Assembly: GCF_003337565.1 (NCBI RefSeq)
Contig: NZ_QPJL01000006.1
Location: forward strand, 121,565-185,564
Reading direction: 5' to 3'
DNA length: 64,000 nt
Origin: Paracoccus lutimaris
GTDB lineage: Bacteria > Pseudomonadota > Alphaproteobacteria > Rhodobacterales > Rhodobacteraceae
Below are positions 24,113 to 35,629 of this stretch, one piece after another. The number at the start of each line of letters is the position of its first letter. Position 1 is the stretch's first letter. A program made the position numbers and the translations under genes. The notes below the pieces were generated by a model, which was given only the letters and a program-made list of their open reading frames with translations, was not told the DNA's origin and ran no database searches.

Positions 24113-25414
24113 TCAGGCCCCGGCGGGTTGCAGCACGCCCATGGCCGGGCGCTTGGCGCCGCGCAGATAACGGGCATAGCCCAGATCGTCGGCGGCGATG
24201 TCGGGCGTCCGCCCCGAGATCAGGTCGGCGACCAGACGGCCCGAGCCGGCCGACATGGTCCAGCCCAGCGTGCCATGGCCGGTGTTCAGGAACAGGTTCG
24301 GGATCGGCGTCGCGCCGACGATGGGGGTGCCATCGGGCGTCATCGGCCGCAGCCCGGTCCAGAACAGCGCCTTGTCCGGGTCGCCCGAGCCGCCGAACAG
24401 TTCGCTGACCGATTTCGCCAGCGTGGCGCGGCGGCGCGGGTTCAGGCGCAGGTCATAGCCGGCGATTTCCGCCAGACCGCCGACGCGGATGCGGTCGCCC
24501 AGACGGGTGATCGCGACCTTGTAGGTCTCGTCCATGACGGTCGAGACCGGGGCGCGGCTTTCGTCCTCGATGTCGATGGTCAGCGAATAGCCCTTGAGCG
24601 GATAGATCGGCAGGTTCAGGCCCAGATGCTTGACCAGCTTGGGCGAATGCGGGCCCATGGCCAGCACATAGCGGTCGGCGGTCATACGGCCCTTGTCGGT
24701 GCGCACGGCGCTGATGCGGCCGCCCTCGGCCTCGAGCGCCTCGATCGAGACACCCCAGCGGAAGGTGACGCCCGCCGCCTCGGCCATCTCGGCCAGACGG
24801 TTGGTGAACTTGAAGCAATCGCCGGTCTCATCGCCCGGCAGGCGCAGGCCCCCGGCAATGCGGTCGGCCGATCCGGCCAGACCCGGCTCGGCGGCGATGC
24901 AGCCGGCGCGGTCCAGAACCTCGAAGGGGACGCCATCGGCGCGCAGCACCTCGATATCCTTGCCGGCCGCGTCCATCTGCTCAGCCTTGCGGAAGACCTG
25001 CAGCGTGCCCTGCATGCGCTGGTCATACTGGATGCCGGTTTCGGCCCGCAACTCGCCCAGGCAATCGCGGCTGTATTCGGCCAGACGCACCATGCGGCTT
25101 TTGTTGATCGCATAGGCCGAGCTGGTGCAGTTCGCCAGCATGCGCGCCATCCACGAGATGCGCTGCCAGTCCAGTTTCGGCTGGATCACCAGCGGCGCAT
25201 GGCGCTGGAACATCCATTTCAGCGCCTTCATCGGAATGCCGGGCGCGGCCCAGGGCGAGGAATAGCCGGGCGAGACCTCGCCGGCATTGGCAAAGCTGGT
25301 CTCCAGCGCCGGGCCCTGCTGGCGGTCGATGACCGTGACCTCATGGCCGGCCTTGGCCAGATACCAGGCCGAAGTAACCCCAAGAACGCCAGCCCCCAGA
25401 ACGATGACTTTCAT
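24113..25414 (-). CDS. dadA: D-amino acid dehydrogenase small subunit
   Basis: A 433-aa FAD-dependent oxidoreductase of the DadA type, which deaminates D-amino acids (mainly D-alanine) and passes electrons to the respiratory chain. The FAD-binding N-terminus [19 protein letters not shown] and the C-terminal [15 protein letters not shown] are diagnostic. The ATG at 25414 gives the standard N-terminus. It is membrane-associated in other bacteria. There is no adjacent alanine racemase, but a D-amino-acid transaminase gene lies 6 kb away. It is divergent from the MFS gene, with 267 bp of AT-richer control region between them. Confidence 0.94.
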   Translation of the reverse strand: MKVIVLGAGVLGVTSAWYLAKAGHEVTVIDRQQGPALETSFANAGEVSPGYSSPWAAPGIPMKALKWMFQRHAPLVIQPKLDWQRISWMARMLANCTSSAYAINKSRMVRLAEYSRDCLGELRAETGIQYDQRMQGTLQVFRKAEQMDAAGKDIEVLRADGVPFEVLDRAGCIAAEPGLAGSADRIAGGLRLPGDETGDCFKFTNRLAEMAEAAGVTFRWGVSIEALEAEGGRISAVRTDKGRMTADRYVLAMGPHSPKLVKHLGLNLPIYPLKGYSLTIDIEDESRAPVSTVMDETYKVAITRLGDRIRVGGLAEIAGYDLRLNPRRRATLAKSVSELFGGSGDPDKALFWTGLRPMTPDGTPIVGATPIPNLFLNTGHGTLGWTMSAGSGRLVADLISGRTPDIAADDLGYARYLRGAKRPAMGVLQPAGA

Positions 25415-25681
25415 CTTCGCGCATCCCCAACACCAAGTTGCGGCAAAAATAGCCGAATGCCGGAAAATGAATTCCCGATCTTGCGACAAATTTGACCATC
25501 CCGTCGATGGATATTCGACCGATTGGCGGTTTCAGGAAATATTCTTCGATCCATACCGGATATGGCGGGACATCCGGTGGCGGCGAAGCGGAATCACCCG
25601 GCAGAATTTGCGCCGGGGTGATTGCAGCCCGCGGCAGCTCTGCTTAGGCTGGCGGGACCGCTGCCCCAGGTTTTCAGCCCC

Positions 25682-27316
25682 ATGCCAAGTTCCGCGCGCC
25701 CAAGCCCTTTTGCCCCGTTTCGTCATCGCGATTTCCGCACGCTCTGGACGGCGACGCTGATCTCGAATTTCGGGGCGCTGGTGCAATCGGTCGGCGCGGC
25801 ATGGATGATGACGCAGCTGACCGACTCGGCGACGCTGATCGCGCTGGTGCAGGCCTCGAACACGCTGCCGATCATGATTTTCGCGCTGATCTCGGGGGCG
25901 CTGGCGGATATCTTTGACCGCAAGACGCTGCTTCTGGCGGCGCAGGCTTTCATGGCGGCGGTCTCGGTGCTGCTGGCGGTGCTGACATGGCAGGGCTGGA
26001 TGACGCCCTTGCTGCTGTTGTCGCTGACCTTTCTGATCGGGGTCGGGCAGGCGATCTACAACCCGCCATGGCAGGCCAGCATGCAGGATCTGGTGCCGCG
26101 CGCGGACCTGCCCGCCGCGGTGTCGCTGAACTCGGTCGGCTTCAACCTGATGCGCAGCGTGGGGCCGGCGGCGGGCGGTATCATCACCGCCGCATTCGGG
26201 GCGGCGGCAGCCTTCGCGGTCAATGCGGTCAGCTATATCCCGCTGCTGGGGGCGCTTTTGCGCTGGCATCCGCAGACCCCGCCCCGCACCACCTCGCCCG
26301 AGCCCTTCGTGGCCGCCGTCGGCGCCGGCCTGCGCTATGTGGCGCTGTCGCCGAACCTGATGCGGGTGCTGCTGCGCGGCGCGCTGTTCGGCTTTTCGGC
26401 GATTGTCGTCATGGCGCTGTTGCCGCTTGTCGCCAAGGAACAGCCGCAGGGCGGATCCTTGCTGTTCGGCCTGCTGCTGGGCTGCTTTGGCCTTGGCGCC
26501 ATCGGCGGCGCGCTGCTGAATCCCCGCCTGCGCGAGCGGCTGGACAATGAAAACGTCGTGCGGCTGGCTTTCGCGGGCTTTGCCACTGCCGCGCTGGTGC
26601 TGGCATGGACCGAAAGCGTCTGGGCGCATGCCGCGGCCATGCTGCCCGCCGGTGCAAGCTGGGTTCTGGCGCTGTCGCTTTTCAACGTGACTGTGCAGCT
26701 TTCGACGCCGCGCTGGGTGGTGGCGCGCGCCCTGGCACTGTATCAGACCGCCGTTTTCGGCGGCATGGCGCTGGGAAGCTGGGTCTGGGGGGCCGTCGCC
26801 TCGACCCATGGCGTCGACATGGCGATGGCCTTGGCGGCGATCCCGCTGATCCTTGGCGCGGTGCTGGGGCAATGGCTGCGCATCCCTGAATTCGGCACTG
26901 TCGATCTGGACCCGGTGAACCGCTTTCGCGAGCCGGCCTTGCGGCTGGACCTGCGCGGCCGCTCCGGCCCGATCATGGTGATGATCGACTATGAGATCGA
27001 CCAGAAGGACGTGCCCGAATTCCTGCGCCTGATGGCGCTGCGCCGCAATATCCGCCGCCGCGACGGGGCGCGGAACTGGGCGCTTCTGCGCGATCTGGAG
27101 AACCCCGAGCGCTGGACCGAAAGCTATCACATCGCCACCTGGGACGAATATGTGCGCCACAACCTGCGCCGCACCAAGGCCGACTTCCAGACCTATGAGG
27201 ACCTGCACCGCCTGCATCGCGGCGAGCACCCGCCCGCCGTGCATCGCATGATCGAGCGCCACGCGGTCAGCCAAAGTGACGATTTGCCGCTGCTGGGCAA
27301 GCTGGAACTGCCCTAA
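25682..27316 (+). CDS. MFS transporter with C-terminal soluble extension
   Basis: About 544 aa. Residues 15-400 form twelve hydrophobic helices of an EntS-like (MFS_3) exporter, beginning PFRHRDFRTLWTATLISNFG. The loop DIFDRKTLLLAAQAF is the MFS motif A region. The last about 130 residues are a soluble domain (VMIDYEIDQKDVPEFLRLM, ENPERWTESYHIATWDEYVRH). This resembles the antibiotic-biosynthesis-monooxygenase-like tail common in this subfamily. The substrate is unknown. The ATG at 25682 is preferred to an upstream start 60 bases earlier. The downstream ABC genes start 65 bp later on the same strand. Confidence 0.9.
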   Translation: MPSSARPSPFAPFRHRDFRTLWTATLISNFGALVQSVGAAWMMTQLTDSATLIALVQASNTLPIMIFALISGALADIFDRKTLLLAAQAFMAAVSVLLAVLTWQGWMTPLLLLSLTFLIGVGQAIYNPPWQASMQDLVPRADLPAAVSLNSVGFNLMRSVGPAAGGIITAAFGAAAAFAVNAVSYIPLLGALLRWHPQTPPRTTSPEPFVAAVGAGLRYVALSPNLMRVLLRGALFGFSAIVVMALLPLVAKEQPQGGSLLFGLLLGCFGLGAIGGALLNPRLRERLDNENVVRLAFAGFATAALVLAWTESVWAHAAAMLPAGASWVLALSLFNVTVQLSTPRWVVARALALYQTAVFGGMALGSWVWGAVASTHGVDMAMALAAIPLILGAVLGQWLRIPEFGTVDLDPVNRFREPALRLDLRGRSGPIMVMIDYEIDQKDVPEFLRLMALRRNIRRRDGARNWALLRDLENPERWTESYHIATWDEYVRHNLRRTKADFQTYEDLHRLHRGEHPPAVHRMIERHAVSQSDDLPLLGKLELP

Positions 27317-27381
27317 GGGACAACCCAAGCGCCGTGCATGACCGCTTTACCGTTCCTGCGGACGGCACTAGCCTTTTAGAC

Positions 27382-28320
27382 ATGCGACGCTACGTCATTC
27401 ACAGATTGACCGCCCTTGGCCTCAGCCTTGCTGTGGCGTCTCTGGTGATTTTCGCGGTGGTCGAGCTGGTGCCGGGCGACCCGGCCAGCTACATGCTGGG
27501 AACCGGCGCCCAGCCCGATACCGTCGCCGCGCTGCGCGAGCAGCTGGGTCTGGACCGGCCTTGGCCGATGCGCTACGCGGGCTGGATCGGCGGCGTTCTG
27601 ACCGGCGATCTGGGCTATAGCTTTACCTACAAGACCCCGGTCGCGGGGATGATCCTTGACCGGATGCAAGTGTCGCTGCCCTTGGCGCTGATGGCGCTGG
27701 TGCTGGCGGTGGTGATCGCCTTTCCCATCGGGCTTTATGCCGCCGCGCGCCGGGGTCGGGTCGGCGACACGCTGGCCATGGGGGTGACGCAGATCGGGAT
27801 CTCGCTGCCGAATTTCTGGTTCGCCATGCTGCTGGTGCTGGTCTTTGCGGTCAATCTGCAACTGCTGCCGGCGGGCGGCTTTCCGGGCTGGGGCCATCCT
27901 TTGGCGGCACTCAGGGCGCTGATCCTGCCCGCGGTCGCGCTGGCGCTGCCGCAGGCGGCGATCCTTGCGCGGGTCCTGCGCTCATCCCTGGTCGAGACCC
28001 TGGGACAGGATTATATCCGCACCGCCCGCGCCAAGGGGCTGAGCGCGGCGCAGGTGTTGACCCGCCACGCGCTGCGCAATGCGCTGATCCCGGTCCTGAC
28101 CATTCTGGGCATGCAGTTTTCCTTTCTGCTGGCCGGCGCCATCATCATCGAGAATGTCTTTTACCTGCCCGGGCTGGGGCGGATGATCTTTCAGGCCATC
28201 ACCCAGCGCGACCTGATCGTGGTGCAGGGCGCGGTGCTGGTGCTGGTCGCCGCCGTGATCCTTGTCACCTTCCTTGTCGATCTGGGCTATGCGCTGATCG
28301 ACCCGAGGCTGCGCAAATGA
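27382..28320 (+). CDS. Peptide ABC transporter permease, DppB-like
   Basis: A 312-aa inner-membrane permease of the binding-protein-dependent family. N-terminal MRRYVIHRLTALGLSLAVA and SLVIFAVVELVPGDPAS are typical of DppB/OppB. The ATPase-docking EAA loop is DYIRTARAKGLSAAQVL. Six hydrophobic helices are visible. Its stop overlaps the start of the DppC-like gene by 4 bases (ATGA), so the pair is translationally coupled. It forms the pore for peptides together with the next gene. Confidence 0.95.
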   Translation: MRRYVIHRLTALGLSLAVASLVIFAVVELVPGDPASYMLGTGAQPDTVAALREQLGLDRPWPMRYAGWIGGVLTGDLGYSFTYKTPVAGMILDRMQVSLPLALMALVLAVVIAFPIGLYAAARRGRVGDTLAMGVTQIGISLPNFWFAMLLVLVFAVNLQLLPAGGFPGWGHPLAALRALILPAVALALPQAAILARVLRSSLVETLGQDYIRTARAKGLSAAQVLTRHALRNALIPVLTILGMQFSFLLAGAIIIENVFYLPGLGRMIFQAITQRDLIVVQGAVLVLVAAVILVTFLVDLGYALIDPRLRK

Positions 28321-29128
28321 GGTGGTCGCTGATCCTTGGCGGGGTGCTGGCCGGGCTGGCGCTGGTCGCGGCGGCGCTGTCCTTTGTCTGGACGCCGGGC
28401 GATGTGCTGCAGATCTCGGTCGCGGAGAAGCTGCAGCCCCCATCGGATCAGCATTGGCTGGGCACCGACCAGCTGGGCCGCGACATGCTGTCGATGATCA
28501 TGATGGGCGCGCGGACCTCGATCGCGGTGGCGCTGGTCGCGGTGGGGATCGGCATGGGCTTTGGCGTGCCCCTTGGCCTGATCGCCGCCGCCCGGCGCGG
28601 CGGCTGGCTGGACGAGGCGATCATGCGCGGCAATGACCTGATCTTTGCCTTCCCCAGCCTTGTCATCGCCATCCTGATCACGGCGGCGCTGGGGCCGTCC
28701 GCCGTGAACGCGATCATCGCCATCGGCATCTTCAACATCCCGGTCTTTGCCCGCGTCACCCGTGGCGGGGCGCTGCCGATCTGGACGCTGGACTATATCC
28801 GCGCGGCGCAGGTGGCGGGCAAGGGTGCGGGGCGGATCAGCCTGCAGCATGTCCTGCCCAATATCGCCAACCTGCTGATCGTGCAGGGCACCATCCAGTT
28901 CAGCCTTGGCATTCTGGCCGAGGCGGGGCTTTCCTATGTCGGGCTGGGCGCGCAGCCCCCCACCCCAAGCTGGGGCCGGATGCTGGCCGAGGCGCAGACC
29001 ATGTTCGCCATCGCCCCCCATGTCGCCATCGTCCCCGGCCTTGCCATCGTCATCACCGTCCTGGGCCTGAACCTTCTGGGCGACGGGTTGCGCGATGCGC
29101 TGGACCCCCGGTTGCGCAGGTCCGTGCC

Positions 29129-29132
<4 letters not shown>
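28317..29132 (+). CDS. Peptide ABC transporter permease, DppC-like
   Basis: A 271-aa permease. It carries the family features LGTDQLGRDMLSMIMMGAR near residue 45, an EAA loop DYIRAAQVAGKGAGRI and GLSYVGLGAQPPTPSWG near the C-terminus. It pairs with the DppB-like protein to form the channel. It overlaps both neighbours by 4 bases. The protein lacks the long N-terminal cytoplasmic stretch found in some DppC proteins but is otherwise a normal length. Confidence 0.95.
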
Positions 29133-30715
<1,583 letters not shown>

Positions 30716-30784
30716 GTCAGCAGGCTTGCACTTTCCGGCCCCAACGCCTAACTCCCCCTCGCTTTTATGAATGCGAGGCAAGCG

Positions 30785-30964
30785 ATGAGCAGCTCGATCA
30801 CCACCCGGACGCCGGATCTTGCCGGCGCGATCCAGCCCGATATGGCGACGGATCACGGCAAGCCTCTGGCGATGCCCGAATCACCCATGCCGGATTGGTC
30901 CGCCCGCAATCGCACCCCCGACCCGCTGGCCGAAACCGGCGAAGCGATCAGATCCGCGGCCTGA
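30785..30964 (+). CDS. Small hypothetical protein
   Basis: A 59-aa ORF starting MSSSITTRTPDLAGAIQPD, rich in Pro, Ser, Thr and Ala, with no membrane segment or motif. GAGG stands 7 bases before this ATG; an ATG 18 bases upstream has no such site. It lies 69 bases after the ABC ATPase gene on the same strand and is followed by a region of palindromes. It is not recognised. It may be a real small gene or a chance ORF. Confidence 0.4.
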   Translation: MSSSITTRTPDLAGAIQPDMATDHGKPLAMPESPMPDWSARNRTPDPLAETGEAIRSAA

Positions 30965-31403
30965 GCCTGCCCGCGTGGCGCGTGCCTGGCGCGGGCGCCA
31001 TATAGGCAATATTGCCTAATCTCCCGGTTTCCATGGGTTTGGCGGTCAGCTTTTTTCCGATCGCCGCCTGAACGACAACAGGCCCTGCGGTCACCGCAGG
31101 GCCTGTTGCTCCTCCCCTGAATGGCGGCCAGCCTCCCCGCATAGCCGCCCAGGTGTTCCTCGTGGTCACGCGGTCGCCAGACCTGCCCGCCACTGCATCA
31201 CTTTTGCCTGAGCAATGAACGCCCTGTCAACCGTGCTGACAGGAGCTTTGGCTTGATCTTGCCGGCCCCTGAGCGATCGCGGCGCGCGCCGCTCCGCGCG
31301 ATTGCGGTTGCACAGCCCGGCCTCTTGGCCGAAGTTGACGCGCGAACACAGGATGCCATGACAACGCCCGGCACCCGCGCCTTGAGGACAGGAGAACGAC
31401 GAC
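30965..31403. other. Gene-free stretch with two perfect palindromes
   Basis: No ORF here is convincing. A 16-bp palindrome TAGGCAATATTGCCTA lies at 31003-31018. A 16-bp perfect stem with a 1-base centre lies at 31076-31108. The latter looks like a transcription terminator without a clear T run. The part after about 31230 is GC-rich and presumably holds the promoter of the following transaminase gene. Confidence 0.55.
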
Positions 31404-32264
31404 ATGACCCGCACCGTCTATCTGAATGGGGACTACCTGCCCGAGGCCGAGGCCAAGGTCTCGATCTTTGACCGTGGTTTCGTGATGGCTGACGCGGTCT
31501 ATGAGGTCACCAGCGTGCTGGGCCGCCAGATCCTGGAATTCGATGGCCATCTGGCGCGGCTGACCCGCTCGCTGGAAGCCCTGGGGATGAAGAACCCGAT
31601 GGACCGCGCCGAGTGGCTGGCGATCCATCACAAGCTGGTCGAACTGAACGATATCGACGAGGGGCTGATCTATCTGCAGGTCTCGCGCGGGAATGGCGGC
31701 GACCGCGATTTCGCCTATCCGCCCGAGGGCACGCCGCTGACCGTGGTGCTGTTCACCCAGGCCAAGCCCGGCCTCGCCGACAATCCGCAGGCGAAAACCG
31801 GCATCCGCGTCATCTCGATCCCCGACCTGCGCTGGGGCCGGCGCGACATCAAGACCGTGCAGCTTCTCTATCCCTCGATGGCCAAGATGGAGGCCAAGCA
31901 TCAGGGCGTCGATGACGCATGGTTCACCGAGGACGGTTTCGTGACCGAGGGCACCTCGAACAACACCTATATCGTCAAGGACGGCAAGATCGTCACCCGG
32001 CAATTGTCCAACGACATCCTGCACGGGATCACCCGCGCCTCGCTCTTGCGCTATGCCGCCGAGGCGCAGATGCAGATCGAGGAACGCCCCTTCACCATCG
32101 CCGAGGCGCAGGCGGCGGATGAGGCCTTCTTCACCTCGGCCTCGGCCTTCGTGATGCCGGTGGTCGAGATCGATGGCGTCAAGCTGGGCAGCGGCAAGCC
32201 CGGCCCGGTCGCCGCCCGCCTGCGCGAACTTTATCTTGAGGAATCGCGCAAGGCCGCGCAGTAA
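31404..32264 (+). CDS. dat: D-amino-acid transaminase (PLP class IV)
   Basis: 286 aa. PLP-dependent class IV aminotransferase that exchanges amino groups between D-alanine or D-glutamate and 2-oxo acids. The PLP lysine is Lys150 in RRDIKTVQLL. FDRGFVMADAVYEV near residue 22 and TEGTSNNTYIVKDG are typical. AGGAG lies 9 bases before the ATG. A perfect hairpin terminator follows the stop. Together with DadA it suggests an active D-amino acid metabolism. A branched-chain or aminodeoxychorismate lyase role is less likely given the strong D-transaminase pattern. Confidence 0.9.
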   Translation: MTRTVYLNGDYLPEAEAKVSIFDRGFVMADAVYEVTSVLGRQILEFDGHLARLTRSLEALGMKNPMDRAEWLAIHHKLVELNDIDEGLIYLQVSRGNGGDRDFAYPPEGTPLTVVLFTQAKPGLADNPQAKTGIRVISIPDLRWGRRDIKTVQLLYPSMAKMEAKHQGVDDAWFTEDGFVTEGTSNNTYIVKDGKIVTRQLSNDILHGITRASLLRYAAEAQMQIEERPFTIAEAQAADEAFFTSASAFVMPVVEIDGVKLGSGKPGPVAARLRELYLEESRKAAQ

Positions 32265-32286
32265 TCCGACGCCAAGGCACATAAGG

Positions 32287-32322
32287 AAACGGCGCGCGAG
32301 GTATCCCCCCGCGCGCCGTTTT
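32287..32322. terminator. Bidirectional intrinsic terminator after dat
   Basis: A perfect 12-bp stem (32287-32298 with 32310-32321) ending in TTTT on the plus strand. It lies between the convergent transaminase and RTX-like genes. The minus-strand side (GTTT) is weaker. Confidence 0.8.
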
Positions 32323-32352
32323 CATTCCTGTCCGGCGCAAGGCGCCTGGCCG

Positions 32353-33318
32353 TTACTCGACGGCTTCGCGCACCAGCGAGATGGAATCGACGTCGGCAAC
32401 ATTGGTCGCGCGCAGGATCGCCAGATCGACGCCATCGACCACCAGACGCACATCCTCGCCGTCCTGAACCAGCTCATAGCTGGCTTCGCCGGTGTAATCG
32501 GCGGCCAGCGTGATGGTGATGCTGTCGGCGCCGCCATAGGTGATGTCGGCCGCGCCGCCGGCATCGCTGCGCAGCATGATCACGTCCGAGCCGGTGCCCG
32601 GGTCGACCAGATCGCCGGCACCGGCATGGATGGTATCCGCACCCTCGCCGCCGATCAGCGTATCGACCGCCTCGGGGTCCGAGGCATCGGGCGACACGAT
32701 CAGGTCGTTATCCGCCTCGCCGTTGATATAGACCGAGCCGCCATAGTCGCGGATCTCGTCATTGCCATCAAAGCCCTCGATCGAATGGTTGCCCAGATTG
32801 GTGGTGATGGTGTCGTCACCATAGCCGGCATAGATGGTGTCATTGCCTTCGTTCACGCCGGGGGCATCGGCGCCATAGATATCGTCGCCCGAACCCAGAT
32901 AGATCGAGTCATCGCCGACATCGGCGACCACGGAATCGTCGCCATAGCCCGCGCCGACCAGGTCATCCCCCTCGCCGCCGTCGATCGTGTCGTCGCCATC
33001 CTCACCGCGAATGCCGTCATCGCCTGCCCCGCCAGAGATGACGTCATCGCCATCGCCGGGGCGGAATCCGTCGTTCCCCGCAAGGCCGTTCAGCGTATCG
33101 TTGCCGTCGCCGCCCTGGATGAAGTCGATGCCATCGGTGCCGGTGACGACCTGATCGTCGTTGCAGTCATCATCCCCGATGGCGGTATCTTCATCAAACT
33201 CCAGCCGGGGATCGTCGGCCGGGCCCTCGGGCGGATGGTCGTCGTCATTGCCGGAAACGGCCGCACCGATGCCGACAAGACCCAGCAGGCCCAGCATCAG
33301 AAAGATGGTCTGATTCAT
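32353..33318 (-). CDS. Membrane-anchored RTX-like calcium-binding protein
   Basis: A 321-aa protein. An N-terminal membrane segment (MNQTIFLMLGLLGLVGIG) is followed by an Asp-rich linker. Then come about a dozen RTX-like nonapeptides (GGDGNDTLNG, GGAGDDGIRG, GGEGDDLVG) and a C-terminal beta-rich domain. Such repeats bind Ca2+. Unlike secreted RTX toxins it has an N-terminal anchor and no obvious type I secretion end, so it is probably displayed in the periplasm or on the surface. It shares its plan with two genes at 55137 and 56209. The ATG at 33318 has GGAG 7 bases upstream. Its role is unknown. Confidence 0.85.
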   Translation of the reverse strand: MNQTIFLMLGLLGLVGIGAAVSGNDDDHPPEGPADDPRLEFDEDTAIGDDDCNDDQVVTGTDGIDFIQGGDGNDTLNGLAGNDGFRPGDGDDVISGGAGDDGIRGEDGDDTIDGGEGDDLVGAGYGDDSVVADVGDDSIYLGSGDDIYGADAPGVNEGNDTIYAGYGDDTITTNLGNHSIEGFDGNDEIRDYGGSVYINGEADNDLIVSPDASDPEAVDTLIGGEGADTIHAGAGDLVDPGTGSDVIMLRSDAGGAADITYGGADSITITLAADYTGEASYELVQDGEDVRLVVDGVDLAILRATNVADVDSISLVREAVE

Positions 33319-33390
33319 CATTAATCTCCGAAACGGTCGGCGGCAGGATAGACCGGGGCGCAAGGCCCCGGCAACCGGCCATTCACGCCC

Positions 33391-34164
33391 TTAGTGCCCC
33401 AGAATCTGGCTGAGGAACAGCTTGGTGCGCTCCGATTTCGGATTGTTGAAGAACTCGCGCGGGGTGTTCTGTTCGACGATCTGGCCCTGATCCATGAAGA
33501 TGACCCGATGCGCCACGGCTTGGGCAAAGCCCATCTCGTGGGTGACGCACAGCATGGTCATGCCGTCCTCGGCCAGCTCGATCATGGTATCCAGAACTTC
33601 CTTGATCATTTCCGGGTCAAGGGCACTGGTCGGCTCATCGAACAGCATGATCCGCGGCCGCATGCAGAGCGACCGGGCAATCGCCACGCGCTGCTGCTGA
33701 CCGCCCGAAAGCTGGCCCGGATATTTATGGGCCTGATCGGGGATCTTGACCTTGGTCAGGAAATGCATCGCCGTTTCCTCGGCCTCGCGGCGGGGGATCT
33801 TGCGCACCCAGATCGGCGCCAGCGTGCAGTTTTCCAGAATGGTCAGATGCGGGAACAGGTTGAAGTGCTGGAACACCATCCCGACCTCGGACCGCACCTT
33901 GTCGATGTTTTTCAGGTCGTTGGTCAGTTCGGTCCCATCCACGACAATCTTGCCGGCCTGATGTTCCTCAAGCCGGTTGATGCAGCGGATCAGCGTCGAC
34001 TTGCCCGAGCCCGAAGGCCCGGCAATGACGATCCGCTCGCCCCGGCTGACATTCAGGTCGATGTCGCGCAGGACGTGGAAAGTGCCATACCACTTGTTCA
34101 GCTTGGCAATCTCGATCGCGGTTTCGCCAAGCTCGGGCGTCGCGACGGGGTTGGTTGCGGTCAT
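33391..34164 (-). CDS. bztD: General L-amino acid ABC transporter ATP-binding protein
   Basis: A 257-aa ABC ATPase of the polar amino-acid class (BztD/AapP). Walker A is [10 protein letters not shown], the signature is [15 protein letters not shown] and Walker B is [12 protein letters not shown]. It energises uptake of glutamate, glutamine, aspartate and asparagine. It is the last gene of the bztABCD set, 12 bp after bztC. A GC-rich hairpin without a T run lies downstream near 33353-33371. Confidence 0.95.
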   Translation of the reverse strand: MTATNPVATPELGETAIEIAKLNKWYGTFHVLRDIDLNVSRGERIVIAGPSGSGKSTLIRCINRLEEHQAGKIVVDGTELTNDLKNIDKVRSEVGMVFQHFNLFPHLTILENCTLAPIWVRKIPRREAEETAMHFLTKVKIPDQAHKYPGQLSGGQQQRVAIARSLCMRPRIMLFDEPTSALDPEMIKEVLDTMIELAEDGMTMLCVTHEMGFAQAVAHRVIFMDQGQIVEQNTPREFFNNPKSERTKLFLSQILGH

Positions 34165-34176
34165 GGATTGCGCTCC

Positions 34177-35628
34177 TCAGCGATGGTCGCGCTTCAGCCG
34201 GCGTTCCAGATACATGGAATAGCGCGACATGCCGAAGCAGAGGATGAAGAAGATCGAGCCGACGAAGATATAGGGTTCCCAATAGGCGCCCTTCCATTCG
34301 AAGCTGGCCCGCACGGTGTCGGACATGGCCTTGAGGGGATCGAACAGGCCCACGAAAACGACCAGCGTCGTGTCCTTGAACATGCCGATGAAGGTCGAGA
34401 CGATCCCGGGGATGCTGACCTTCAGCGCCTGCGGCAGGATGATCAGCCGCTGCGCTTTCCAGTAGTCCAGCCCCAATGCGTCGGCGGCCTCGTATTGCCC
34501 CTTGGGCAGGGCGGCCAGACCGCCGCGGATCACCTCGGCCATATAGGCCGACGAGAACAGTGTCACCATGATGATGACCCGCAGGATGATGTCGAAATTC
34601 GTCCCCGGCGGCAGGAAATAGTTCAGCAGCAGCGAGGCCACGAACAGCAGCGTGATCAGCGGCACGCCGCGGATGAACTCGATGAACATCACTGCCATCA
34701 TCTTGATGACGGGCAGGTCCGAACGCCGCGCCAGCGCCAGAATGATCCCCATGGGCAGCGACAGCGCGATGCCGGCGACGCCGATGGTGATCGACAGGAC
34801 GAACCCGCCGAACTGGTCCGACGAGACCGGCGTCAGCCGCAAGGGCACAAGCCCCGCCAGCGTATGGGCGACCGGCGCGGCCGCGAACATCCACCACAGC
34901 GCCGCCGCCACCGCGCCCAGAGCGACGGCGAACAGCCCATAGCGGGCGCCGGCCTGCCAGACGGCAAAGCCCACGCCAAAGCCCGCCAGCGCCATCACCG
35001 GCCCCCAAAGCGAGCCACCCCAAAGCAGCCAGACCGCAAGGAAGGGGTAAAGCAGGCTGGCCAGCAGCGCCCAGCCGGGACGGGTCTCGATCAACGCGAC
35101 CCAGCCGAGCATCAGGACGGCCATGCCGACCAGCGCGCCAGCCCCCCCGCCCAGCATGGCCGAGAAGATCAGCGTCAGGCCGACCGCCAGCCCCAGCACG
35201 ATGCGCCGCGCCTTGGCGCTGTCGGCGAACAGCACCGGCGCAAGCGCCAGGAACAGCAAGCCGAATGCCAGCACCGGCCGCCAATACAGATCCTGCGGAT
35301 AGAAGCCAAAGACGAACTGGTTCCAGCGATGCTTGATGATGGCAAAGCAGCCGCCATGGGCATCGGGGCCGTAAGCCTCCGAGATGATCTGCCGGCATTC
35401 GGCCATGCTGCCGGCGTTCCAGACCGAATGCGACAGCCACGGCCAGAGCGTGCGGAAGATCATCCAGATGATCGCCAGCCCCAGCACGGTCAGCGCGATG
35501 TTCAGCGGCCCCGAGAACAGGTTGGTGCGCAGCCACAGCACCACGCCCGCCGCACTGCTGGGCGGCGGTTGCGGCGGCAGCATGGTCTCGCGGACAAAGG
35601 CGGGGGATTGGGCTTGGATATCGCTCAT
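34177..35628 (-). CDS. bztC: General L-amino acid ABC transporter permease BztC
   Basis: A 483-aa inner-membrane permease with more helices than simple His-type permeases, as usual for BztC/AapM. The C-terminal third has the conserved ALPKGQYEAADALGLDYWKA EAA loop. Its long N-terminal half (residues about 80-240) consists of hydrophobic helices that bear little conservation. It pairs with BztB. The ATG starts 1 base after the bztB stop, so translation is tightly coupled. Confidence 0.94.
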   Translation of the reverse strand: MSDIQAQSPAFVRETMLPPQPPPSSAAGVVLWLRTNLFSGPLNIALTVLGLAIIWMIFRTLWPWLSHSVWNAGSMAECRQIISEAYGPDAHGGCFAIIKHRWNQFVFGFYPQDLYWRPVLAFGLLFLALAPVLFADSAKARRIVLGLAVGLTLIFSAMLGGGAGALVGMAVLMLGWVALIETRPGWALLASLLYPFLAVWLLWGGSLWGPVMALAGFGVGFAVWQAGARYGLFAVALGAVAAALWWMFAAAPVAHTLAGLVPLRLTPVSSDQFGGFVLSITIGVAGIALSLPMGIILALARRSDLPVIKMMAVMFIEFIRGVPLITLLFVASLLLNYFLPPGTNFDIILRVIIMVTLFSSAYMAEVIRGGLAALPKGQYEAADALGLDYWKAQRLIILPQALKVSIPGIVSTFIGMFKDTTLVVFVGLFDPLKAMSDTVRASFEWKGAYWEPYIFVGSIFFILCFGMSRYSMYLERRLKRDHR

Positions 35629-35629
35629 C

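Noticed and set aside
30948..31193. Minus-strand ORF of 81 codons
   Set aside because: It runs through the two palindromes, has no ribosome-binding site and no recognisable composition.
33353..33371. Hairpin after bztD as a terminator
   Set aside because: A 7-bp GC stem exists but no T run follows on the minus strand, so it was not listed as a feature.
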